Positions 1 through 5,476 of a stretch of DNA of 7,076 nt are shown here, one piece after another; the stretch's first letter is position 1, and each line of letters starts with the position of its first letter. The stretch spans positions 1-7,076 of the forward strand of contig CAMJAJ010000062.1 in NCBI GenBank assembly GCA_946403565.1, in the 5' to 3' direction. The stretch is from an uncultured Treponema sp. GTDB taxonomy: Bacteria > Spirochaetota > Spirochaetia > Treponematales > Treponemataceae. The translations under genes were made by a program, and so were the position numbers. The notes below the pieces were generated by a model. The model saw nothing but the letters and a program-made list of their open reading frames with translations, was not told the DNA's origin and did not search any database.

Positions 1-7
1 CACGGTC

Positions 8-57
8 ACGGCCTAGGGCCAGTTCCGGCAAAAGGGGGCGGCTCCTGCCGGGGCCGT
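8..57. repeat. Nested inverted repeat near the window edge
   Basis: ACGGCC at 8-13 pairs with GGCCGT at 52-57, and CCGGCA at 25-30 pairs with TGCCGG at 46-51. The two stems stack directly on the right side, with an 11-nt unpaired bulge on the left and a 15-nt purine-rich loop. It may be the 3' hairpin of a gene lying outside the window, but no clear U-tract follows on either strand. I see no coding sequence in 1-76. Confidence 0.35.
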
Positions 58-84
58 CCTCTTCCTCCGGCGGAGATTGTTTGT

Positions 85-250
85 CGCCCCAAAGCGGGCT
101 GCATTTTCCTGCCCCCGCTGGAGATTGGCCCCAAGCGGGCTGCCCTCCCCTCCGGCGGGCTGCATTTTCCCAGCCCCCACTGGAGATTGGCCCCAAGCGG
201 GCTGCCCTCCCCTCCGGCGGGCTGCATTTTCCCAGCCCCCACTGGAGATT
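85..250. repeat. 62-bp direct tandem repeat array with nested 9-bp motif
   Basis: Positions 119-180 and 181-242 are two identical 62-bp units, each starting TGGAGATTGG. A third copy starts at 243 (TGGAGATT) and breaks off after 8 bases. Upstream, 85-118 is a shortened, diverged copy. Inside the array the 9-mer GCGGGCTGC occurs five times, at 94-102, 135-143, 155-163, 197-205 and 217-225, so each full unit holds two half-repeats. Sixty-two is not a multiple of three, so each unit shifts the frame; the open frames on both strands here are composition artefacts, not protein. There are no unique spacers as in a CRISPR array. It sits directly upstream of the GH51 promoter. Function is unknown. Confidence 0.9.
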
Positions 251-279
251 GCCTTCCCCGCCTTCCCCGCTTTCATATC

Positions 280-339
280 AAAAAAAATACATACATTTCA
301 ATTTTTTTTGTTGTGTATCTATAAATATCGTGATATAAT
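280..339 (+). promoter_or_regulatory. GH51 promoter with A/T-tract upstream element
   Basis: A perfect TATAAT at 334-339 lies 17 bp after TTGTGT (311-316, 3 of 6 matches to the -35 consensus). Upstream, eight A (280-287) and eight T (302-309) form a 9-bp inverted repeat including flanking C/G. These tracts fall where an UP element for the RNA polymerase alpha subunit would lie. The predicted transcription start, about 7 nt after the -10 box, is at or next to the start codon at 347. An alternative -10, TATAAA at 320-325, would leave a leader of only about 15 nt, also without a Shine-Dalgarno sequence. Confidence 0.6.
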
Positions 340-346
340 CATACAC

Positions 347-1843
347 ATGGATACAAAGATAACGGTCGTAAAGGACTTCAAGAAGGGAGAGGTTGACCCC
401 AACCTTTTCAGCTCTTTCATAGAGCATCTGGGCCGCGCGGTGTATACCGGCATTTACGAGCCGGGCCATCCCGAGGCGGACGAGCAGGGCTTCCGCAAGG
501 ATGTAATCAGCATGGTCAAGGATTTGGGCGTCTCCCTGGTCCGCTACCCGGGAGGCAACTTCCTGTCGGGCTACGACTGGCGGAACGGCATAGGCCCCAG
601 GGACAAGCGGCCCGTCAGGCTGGACAGGGCCTGGCATACGATCGAGACCAATGAAATCGGAATCGACGAATTCTACGACTGGTCGCTCAAGTCCGGAACC
701 CAGGTGATGGGGGCCGTCAACATGGGCACGGGTACGCCGCAGGACGCGGGAGACCTGGTGGAGTACTGCAACTTTGAGGGCGGTACCTACTGGAGCGACC
801 TCCGCGCGGCGAACGGGCACAAGAAGCCCTACGGCATCAAGACCTGGTGCGTCGGCAACGAGATGGACGGCCCCTGGCAGATAGGACATCTGGACGCAGA
901 CGACTACGGCAAGAAGGCCCTTGAGGCCGCCAAGATAATGAAGTGGACGGACGACAGCATCAAGCTGGTGGTCTGCGGCAGCGCGACGACGAGCATGCCC
1001 ACCTACCCCTCATGGGACCGCACGGTACTGGAGCACACCTACGACCTGGTGGACTACATGTCCATCCACCGCTACTACGAGAACTTCGGCAACGACGATG
1101 ACTTCCTTGCCTCCTTCGTGGACATGGACGACTTCATCAAGACCTCATGCGCCACGCTGGACTACGTGAAGGCGGTCAAGCGGAGCAAGAAGACGATGTA
1201 CCTGTCGTTCGACGAGTGGAACGTCTGGTACCAGCAGAAGCAGGAGCCCCATCCCTGGGAGAAGGCCCCCCGCATCCTGGAGGACCACTACTCCCTGCTC
1301 GATGCCCTCGTCGTCGGCGGCCTTGCGATAACCCTGCTGAACCACGCCGACCGCGTGAAGGTCGCATGCCTTGCCCAGCTGGTCAACGTCATCGCCCCGA
1401 TCTTCACCGAACCGGGAAAGGGAGCCTACAAGCAGGCAATCTACTTCCCCTTCCGCGACATCTCGGTCTACGGGCGCGGCACGGTGCTGATTCCGGTCGT
1501 CAAGACGGAGAACAAGGTCACGGACAAGTACGGCGAGGTTCCCGCGGTCATCTTCGCCCCGGTCTACAACGAGGAGGCGGGGGAACTGACCGTCTTCGCA
1601 CTGAACACGAGCAAGACCGAGGTCGCCCATACGGAGGTCAACCTGATGGACTTCGGCAAGGCAACGATGACGGCCAGGACTGAGCTGTGCGGCGCGGACC
1701 TGAACGCCAAGAACTCGCTGGAGCAGCCCGAGGCGGTCAAGCCGGTCACAGCCCCCCTGTCGCAGGGCGACGGTGCCAAGTTCTCCGTGGACCTCAAGCC
1801 CGCCTCATGGAACGTGCTACGCTTCTCCGTAAGCGGACGCTGA
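347..1843 (+). CDS. abfA: GH51 alpha-L-arabinofuranosidase (intracellular)
   Basis: The enzyme removes non-reducing terminal alpha-L-arabinofuranosyl residues from arabino-oligosaccharides by a retaining mechanism. The 498-residue length is normal for bacterial GH51. The N-terminal (beta/alpha)8 barrel carries FIEHLGR (E26), VRYPGGNF (R66, N71), WCVGNEMDGPW with the acid/base E172, HRYY (H241, Y243), and SFDEWNVWY with the nucleophile E290; Q344 matches another known substrate contact. The C-terminal part from about residue 370 is the beta-sandwich. There is no signal peptide, so it should act in the cytoplasm. The ATG at 347 is chosen because homologues begin with the same KITV-DF-GEVDP pattern; the open frame runs back to 77 only through the repeat array. 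No Shine-Dalgarno precedes the start. It probably works downstream of the GH43 arabinanase at 2746, from its own promoter. Confidence 0.95.
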   Translation: MDTKITVVKDFKKGEVDPNLFSSFIEHLGRAVYTGIYEPGHPEADEQGFRKDVISMVKDLGVSLVRYPGGNFLSGYDWRNGIGPRDKRPVRLDRAWHTIETNEIGIDEFYDWSLKSGTQVMGAVNMGTGTPQDAGDLVEYCNFEGGTYWSDLRAANGHKKPYGIKTWCVGNEMDGPWQIGHLDADDYGKKALEAAKIMKWTDDSIKLVVCGSATTSMPTYPSWDRTVLEHTYDLVDYMSIHRYYENFGNDDDFLASFVDMDDFIKTSCATLDYVKAVKRSKKTMYLSFDEWNVWYQQKQEPHPWEKAPRILEDHYSLLDALVVGGLAITLLNHADRVKVACLAQLVNVIAPIFTEPGKGAYKQAIYFPFRDISVYGRGTVLIPVVKTENKVTDKYGEVPAVIFAPVYNEEAGELTVFALNTSKTEVAHTEVNLMDFGKATMTARTELCGADLNAKNSLEQPEAVKPVTAPLSQGDGAKFSVDLKPASWNVLRFSVSGR

Positions 1844-1861
1844 GCCGGGCGAGAAGCAATC

Positions 1862-1902
1862 TCAAAAGTCCCTTGGCGGCACGGTCGGCCAGGGACTTTT
1901 GA
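1862..1902 (+). terminator. Long hairpin terminator after GH51
   Basis: The left arm 1862-1877 (starting TCAAAAGTCCC) pairs with the right arm 1888-1902 (ending GGGACTTTTGA): about 15 bp with one bulged T and a loop of about 10 nt. The U-run lies inside the right arm and is followed by A-rich sequence, a layout that allows partial function on both strands. It starts 18 nt after the GH51 stop codon and ends before the tRNA promoter, separating the two transcripts. Confidence 0.75.
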
Positions 1903-1944
1903 AAAAGGATTCTGCGGAAATGCACGGATTTTTTGCAACACCGA

Positions 1945-1973
1945 TTGACATTTTTTCAATTTGACGGTATAGT
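1945..1973 (+). promoter_or_regulatory. Promoter of the tRNA-Gln/tRNA-Glu operon
   Basis: A perfect TTGACA (1945-1950) and TATAGT (1968-1973, 5 of 6) are separated by 17 bp. Transcription would start near 1980, giving a leader of about 10 nt before tRNA-Gln. The near-consensus match is typical of stable-RNA promoters and argues for ordinary sigma-70 usage in this organism. Confidence 0.85.
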
Positions 1974-1989
1974 AACTCTCACGTTGCAT

Positions 1990-2060
1990 TCCCCGATTGT
2001 GTAATGGTAGCACTTCAGATTCTGGTTCTGACTGTGGGGGTTCGAATCCTCCTTGGGGAA
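1990..2060 (+). tRNA. tRNA-Gln (anticodon CUG)
   Basis: All arms fold. The acceptor TCCCCGA (1990-1996) pairs with TTGGGGA (2053-2059), with A2060 as discriminator. The D arm is 1999-2013. The anticodon stem TCAGA/TCTGA (2015-2019, 2027-2031) closes loop TTCTGGT, with anticodon CTG at 2022-2024. The variable loop is 4 nt. The T stem GGGGG/CCTCC encloses TTCGAAT (2041-2047). CCA is not encoded, so it must be added enzymatically. It is first in a two-tRNA transcript and decodes CAG, the G-ending Gln codon expected to dominate in a GC-rich genome. Confidence 0.96.
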
Positions 2061-2210
2061 AGACAAAAAGCTGGCTGTCCGTTCGGACGGTCAGAAAGGC
2101 AAGTTCGTTGGATGGGTTGCCCTTCCCGCGAATCATAGCGCAGGTTCAGGCTATGGTAGCTTAAACTTGTTTGCCGAAGCCACATCGCGAGTAGCACCGC
2201 CTGTGGATTT
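2061..2210 (+). other. Structured 150-nt spacer between tRNAs, possible small RNA
   Basis: No tRNA or protein is recognisable here, yet the spacer is unusually long for a tRNA operon and holds several potential helices. There is a 10-bp stem with a GTTC loop at 2071-2094 (two G-U pairs). CATAGC (2134-2139) pairs with GCTATG (2150-2155). CAAGTT (2100-2105) pairs with AACTTG (2164-2169), enclosing that hairpin. CCACA (2180-2184) pairs with TGTGG (2202-2206). Being co-transcribed, it would be released by tRNA 5' and 3' processing. Whether it is a functional RNA or merely spacer is open; it matches no RNA family I can name. Confidence 0.35.
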
Positions 2211-2282
2211 GGTCCCTTCGTCTATCGGCTAGGACGAAAGATTCTCAATCTTTAAAGATGGGTTCAACTCCCGTAGGGACCG
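2211..2282 (+). tRNA. tRNA-Glu (anticodon CUC)
   Basis: The acceptor GGTCCCT (2211-2217) pairs with AGGGACC (2275-2281), with G2282 as discriminator. The D arm is 2220-2235. The anticodon stem AAAGA/TCTTT (2237-2241, 2249-2253) closes loop TTCTCAA, with anticodon CTC at 2244-2246. The variable loop is 4 nt, and the T stem ATGGG/CCCGT encloses TTCAACT (2263-2269). CCA is not encoded. It decodes GAG. It is second in the transcript and is followed 6 nt later by the terminator stem. Confidence 0.96.
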
Positions 2283-2288
2283 TAAGCA

Positions 2289-2320
2289 AAGGCTTCCGCT
2301 GAGGAAGCCTTTTTTATTTT
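2289..2320 (+). terminator. Intrinsic terminator of the tRNA operon
   Basis: AAGGCTTCC (2289-2297) and GGAAGCCTT (2303-2311) form a perfect 9-bp stem with loop GCTGA. A T-rich tract continues to 2320. This is a classical Rho-independent terminator on the plus strand. Confidence 0.93.
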
Positions 2321-2563
2321 AAACGCATTCCGTCCGACGGGCTCTCGCGCGCCCCTCCATCTTTTTCTACCTACCTGCTACTCGGCCGCCTTAGCTGGCC
2401 CCTCCACCCTTTCCCCCATCCGCTCCTTTAGTCTGCCCTCCCCGCAGAAACGAGACAGACAGCAGAAAAGTCACGATGGAACGGCAAAAACAGCCCTATG
2501 TCCGCTATTCCGGCTGAAATTTGCTTTATATCCATAAAACATAATCAATATCAATATTTGTTA
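2321..2563. other. Gene-free intergenic stretch
   Basis: The first part (about 2335-2450) is strongly pyrimidine-rich on the plus strand, and the last part (about 2518-2563) is AT-rich and may help the promoter at 2564. I see no convincing coding frame, RNA gene or long repeat. A 13-codon frame at 2476-2517 has only a weak ribosome-binding site and lies before the promoter. Confidence 0.6.
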
Positions 2564-2592
2564 TTGACAATTCACAAAAGCAGCCGTACCAT
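2564..2592 (+). promoter_or_regulatory. Probable promoter of the GH43 gene
   Basis: A perfect TTGACA (2564-2569) is followed after 17 bp by TACCAT (2587-2592, 4 of 6 matches to the -10 consensus). An AT-rich block precedes it. Start of transcription would be near 2599, leaving a leader of about 147 nt. The weak -10 box would suit a promoter that depends on an activator, but no operator can be identified. Confidence 0.55.
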
Positions 2593-2598
2593 AGAGTA

Positions 2599-2745
2599 AA
2601 GCTGCTCGGAAATTCGGCTTGAAGCTTCGCTGCCAGTGCAGTTTTCCAAACAGGTCCAGTCAGTGCCGGAACACGACTGGGAATGCAGGGGCTTCCGCTA
2701 TGACGGGCGGGGATACCCCGTATTCCAGACGAAAGGAGGCAACAT
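2599..2745 (+). promoter_or_regulatory. Long GH43 leader with hairpins and strong RBS
   Basis: CCAGTC (2656-2661) plus GTG (2663-2665) pairs with CAC plus GACTGG (2672-2680), a 9-bp stem with one bulge. TGCA at 2637-2640 and 2684-2687 could close it. CGGGG/CCCCG (2708-2712, 2716-2720) forms a short stem just before the ribosome-binding site AAAGGAGG (2732-2739), which sits 6 nt before the ATG at 2746. The ribosome-binding site itself is not obviously sequestered. No known riboswitch class is recognised. Confidence 0.4.
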
Positions 2746-4674
2746 ATGAAAGGAAGCTACGTTCGTTCAGCAGGATTCTTTCTCTGCGCGCTGGCCCTGG
2801 GACTGGCATCCTGCGGGAAAGACAGCATACCGGAGGCGACGCTGACCAAACCCGAGGCAATGCCCGGCGAGAGCGTCAGGAACGTCGCCCGCAGGACGGA
2901 ACTTGATCCGGCGGACATCAAAGAGTATTTCCCGTTAAAGGAAGACAAGAAGGACGGCGCTTTCGTGCATGAGAAATACGCGGCCAGCTCGCAGGCCTCC
3001 TGGAACTGCCACGACCCCAGGCTCTTCCAGGACCCGGACAGCGGTACGTACTACGTGTATTCGACCGGATGGAACAACGGCTCCGACCTGCGCTCTTCCG
3101 ACGACCTGGTGCATTGGGCCAAGCACGGGAATTCCCCCCTCTGGGACAGCCGCGACGTCTCGCTGGTCTACCACCACATGCACTGGGACGACGACTTCCT
3201 CAAGTGGGTCGGCTACGTGACCAACGACGGGACCTCCTACGGAACCGACTGGTACAAGCCGACATCCCGCCCCAACAGCTGGGCACCGACGGTCGTCAAG
3301 CAGGACGGCAAATACTACATGTTCCACGGCATCATCACCGACAGCCTCTCCTACGGAAGGGGCTTCCATCCGGCGGCGGCGATAACGCTCGCCATCGCAG
3401 ACAGGCCGGAAGGGCCCTTCATCCCCGCAAAGGAATACGACCCCTCGCTCTATTCGAATTCCACGCTGGTGCGCTACGTGTGGTCCAACACGTCCGCCCA
3501 GAATACGGAGGTGGGCTACTGGGGCTGCTACAACACGGCGGAGGCAAGCTGGAACAACGGCTTTGGGGCGATAGACCCGGAGTTCGTCCTGGACGTGGCG
3601 ACCGGAAAGCTCATGCGCTACAAGATAGGCGGCAACGAGTGTTACGCCATGACCTACGGCTCATGGAAGAACGGCATCGCCTTGGTTTACGTGGACGCGA
3701 AGACCTTCAAGCCGGTGGCAAGCACGAGCGGAACTTCCACCTTTAACGGAAAGCAATACCGTACCGGCGATGAGATGGACGCACCGCTCGACAGCGTGGC
3801 GGGCAACTGCGGCGTGCTGATTGCAGGCGGCAAGGGGGCGGCCTACGAGGGGGCGCAGCTCATCTACAACAGCAAGACCGGCTGGTATTACATCTTCGTC
3901 TCCATGGGCGACCTCACCTTCGAATACCGCGTGGGTGTAGGACGCAGCAAGAAGATAGAAGGTCCCTACGTTGACACAAGCGGGCAGCCTATGGCGTTCA
4001 GCTCCGTGAAGGAGGCCGAAAACTACCACGCCGTCGGCGGCAAGATAATCGGTGCGGCGCAGCTCCGGGATGAATACGGCTTCATGTCCCCCGGCGGCCA
4101 GTCCATCTTCCGCAGCAAGGACGGCAAGATCCTCTTCGCCTGCCACACGCGGACCAACTTCAAGGGGACCGGGGACTTCTGCCTGCAGGTCCGACAGATG
4201 TTCTTTACGGATGACGGCTGGCCCCTTCTGAACCAGAACGAATACTGGAACGACTACGACGGAAATGACGAATCCCTTTCGCGCCTTTCCGCCGAAGAGA
4301 TCGCGGGCACGTACGACAGCATCCTCACCGTGCGTGGGTCGCGCAAGGGCAGCTTCAAGACCGGCACCGTCAAGGTGACCGCGATGCACGTGGACGACGC
4401 GAGGCCGACCGAATCAAAGGAACTCGTGCTGGCCGCGGACGGAACGCTCGGCGGAGAATACACCGGCACATGGAAGCTCGGCAAGGACGGCAGCACGATT
4501 ACCCTCTCCGTCAAGGACAAGGATGGAGGCGACATCGGAACGTTCAGCGGATACGCACTCAGGGCATACGACTGGGCACGGAAGGGCGCGGATGTCGAGC
4601 GCCGCACGATCACCTTCACCACGGTGGACGGCAGGGAAAGCGGCGAGTACTTCTGGGGGAACAGGCGCCCGTGA
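2746..4674 (+). CDS. GH43 endo-alpha-1,5-L-arabinanase, lipoprotein
   Basis: This predicted surface lipoprotein should hydrolyse internal alpha-1,5 links of arabinan by an inverting mechanism. Residues 1-23 form a lipoprotein signal with lipobox LASC (C23). The five-bladed beta-propeller spans about 85-505. The catalytic base is D90 (CHDPRLF), the pKa modulator D277 (AIDPEF), and the acid E368 (YEGAQLIYN); SWAP is at 178-181. RSKKIEGPY (400-408), HTR (467-469) and VRQMFFTDDGWP (482-493) resemble Bacillus subtilis Abn2. Residues from about 514 form the C-terminal beta-barrel domain (GTW near 574, FWG near 636). At 642 residues it is longer than Abn2 (about 470), with inserts around 195-275. 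The SPGHNS motif of Abn2, holding a metal-binding His, is SPGGQS here (448-453). Exo-acting arabinanase or xylosidase activity is not excluded. Confidence 0.87.
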   Translation: MKGSYVRSAGFFLCALALGLASCGKDSIPEATLTKPEAMPGESVRNVARRTELDPADIKEYFPLKEDKKDGAFVHEKYAASSQASWNCHDPRLFQDPDSGTYYVYSTGWNNGSDLRSSDDLVHWAKHGNSPLWDSRDVSLVYHHMHWDDDFLKWVGYVTNDGTSYGTDWYKPTSRPNSWAPTVVKQDGKYYMFHGIITDSLSYGRGFHPAAAITLAIADRPEGPFIPAKEYDPSLYSNSTLVRYVWSNTSAQNTEVGYWGCYNTAEASWNNGFGAIDPEFVLDVATGKLMRYKIGGNECYAMTYGSWKNGIALVYVDAKTFKPVASTSGTSTFNGKQYRTGDEMDAPLDSVAGNCGVLIAGGKGAAYEGAQLIYNSKTGWYYIFVSMGDLTFEYRVGVGRSKKIEGPYVDTSGQPMAFSSVKEAENYHAVGGKIIGAAQLRDEYGFMSPGGQSIFRSKDGKILFACHTRTNFKGTGDFCLQVRQMFFTDDGWPLLNQNEYWNDYDGNDESLSRLSAEEIAGTYDSILTVRGSRKGSFKTGTVKVTAMHVDDARPTESKELVLAADGTLGGEYTGTWKLGKDGSTITLSVKDKDGGDIGTFSGYALRAYDWARKGADVERRTITFTTVDGRESGEYFWGNRRP

Positions 4675-4754
4675 CGTTTACGCGAAGGGGCGGCCCGTAC
4701 CTCGCACCAGGACGTCAACGCGAGGGGCAGCCTGTTCCTCGCACCGTGATGTCA
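4673..4754. repeat. Duplicated hairpin repeat between convergent genes
   Basis: Copy A (4673-4710) and copy B (4711-4746) are imperfect direct repeats sharing GACGT..ACGCGA, GGGGC.GCC and CCTCGCACC; a partial third start follows at 4748. Each copy can fold: GCGAGG (4720-4725) pairs with CCTCGC (4737-4742) in copy B, and copy A forms the same stem with a bulged A. Copy B is extended by GACGTCA (4711-4717) pairing with TGATGTC (4747-4753, one G-U). The array starts inside the GH43 stop codon and reaches into the phosphatase stop codon. It may serve as a two-way transcription end, though neither strand has a U-tract. Confidence 0.65.
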
Positions 4755-5363
4755 GCCCTTGAGCAAGGCCTCCAGCTCGGCGGAGGCCTGCTTGAAGTCG
4801 ACAAAGTGGATGGCATGGAAGCCTTCCCCGCGGGCGGCGGCGACGTTCTCCTCCACGTCGTCCAGGAACACGCACTCGGACGCCGTCAGCGAGTAGCGGG
4901 AAAGCAGCAGCTGGTATATCGCGGGGTCGGGCTTTATCACCTTCTCAAAGCCGGAGACCACCTTGCCGTCAATCAGATCGATGAAGTCGAACGCATTCTG
5001 CTCGTTCACGGTCCAAAGCCAGGAGGGATAGTTTGAAAGCAGGAACACCCGGTAGCCCCGCTCCTTGAGCGAGGAAATCCAGCCGCGGGAATAGGGGAAG
5101 GGCTTGACGAAGTTCCAGACGGCCTTCTCAAAGAAGAAGTCGATGCCCGCCTGCAGCTCCGGGGCAATTCCCTCCTTGATGGCGGCGATGGCGTCCTCCT
5201 TGCGCATGACGCCCCGGTCCAGCTCCTTCCACTTACGGTTGCCGAGCGTGGCCATCACGGTGGCCTCCGCCTTATCCTTGTCATAGCCCAGGTCCGTCAT
5301 GGCCTCCGCCGGCCGCACGCGGACAAGCACCGAACCTACATCAAAAACAATGTTCCGTATCAT
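4752..5363 (-). CDS. HAD-superfamily phosphatase, YihX-like
   Basis: This 203-residue cytoplasmic protein is a probable phosphomonoesterase acting on a small phosphorylated metabolite, perhaps a sugar phosphate. Motif I is FDVGSVLV with nucleophile D8; position 10 is Gly instead of the second Asp seen in many HAD enzymes, as also in Escherichia coli YihX (FDLGNV). Motif II is LLSN (S110). Motif III is KPDP (K144). Motif IV is FLDD (D168, D169). Residues about 17-90 form the helical cap, and AAARGEGFHAIHF near the C-terminus is typical of subfamily I. It lies 113 bp downstream of the transglycosylase gene on the same strand, with a hairpin and a possible promoter in between. No good Shine-Dalgarno precedes the ATG. 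The substrate cannot be read from the sequence. Confidence 0.88.
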   Translation of the reverse strand: MIRNIVFDVGSVLVRVRPAEAMTDLGYDKDKAEATVMATLGNRKWKELDRGVMRKEDAIAAIKEGIAPELQAGIDFFFEKAVWNFVKPFPYSRGWISSLKERGYRVFLLSNYPSWLWTVNEQNAFDFIDLIDGKVVSGFEKVIKPDPAIYQLLLSRYSLTASECVFLDDVEENVAAARGEGFHAIHFVDFKQASAELEALLKG

Positions 5364-5371
5364 ACGCAGCT

Positions 5372-5400
5372 ATCTTACAACAGTTCGTGCGTTTTGAAAA
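5372..5400 (-). promoter_or_regulatory. Possible promoter of the HAD phosphatase gene
   Basis: On the minus strand, TTTTCA (5395-5400, 4 of 6) and TAAGAT (5372-5377, 4 of 6) are separated by 17 bp. The -10 box lies only 8 nt before the ATG (first base 5363), so a transcript starting here would have essentially no leader. Both hexamers are modest matches, so this is tentative; transcription could instead read through from the transglycosylase gene. Confidence 0.35.
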
Positions 5401-5444
5401 TGGGGAAGGACTGCAAACAGCGGAGTCAGAAGGGGGCCTGCAGA

Positions 5445-5472
5445 TGCCAGTAGACGCTGGCGTCTGCTGGCA
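5445..5472 (-). terminator. 12-bp hairpin after the transglycosylase gene
   Basis: TGCCAGTAGACG (5445-5456) pairs fully with CGTCTGCTGGCA (5461-5472), with one G-U pair and a 4-nt loop; a further 3 bp form beyond a bulge on the left arm. It starts 4 nt after the transglycosylase stop codon on the minus strand. No U-tract follows, so it may be a Rho-linked end, an RNA-stabilising 3' hairpin, or a weak terminator allowing read-through into the phosphatase gene. Confidence 0.55.
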
Positions 5473-5476
5473 CTGC

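Noticed and set aside
1..16. 3' end of an upstream plus-strand gene (stop TAG at 14-16)
   Set aside because: Only four codons precede the stop in the window, too little to support a gene.
85..250. CRISPR array
   Set aside because: Units are contiguous and identical with no unique spacers, and there are no cas genes.
6..276. Open frames of 78 and 87 codons on the minus strand
   Set aside because: They are made only of the 62-bp repeat in different frames, with no domain and no conserved frame between units.
77..346. A 90-codon N-terminal extension of the GH51 open frame
   Set aside because: It consists of repeat translated in shifting frames, lies upstream of the promoter, and GH51 homologues start at the equivalent of 347.
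1564..2136. 190-codon minus-strand frame
   Set aside because: It runs antisense through the GH51 3' end, a terminator and a tRNA gene, so it is a shadow frame.
2476..2517. A 13-codon frame as a possible leader peptide
   Set aside because: It lies upstream of the proposed promoter at 2564 and has only a poor ribosome-binding site.
2619..2906. 95-codon plus-strand frame overlapping the GH43 start
   Set aside because: It overlaps the signal-peptide coding region in another frame, lacks a credible start, and has an arginine-rich shadow composition.
3661..4389. 242-codon minus-strand frame inside GH43
   Set aside because: It is antisense to conserved GH43 motifs and reflects GC-rich third codon positions.
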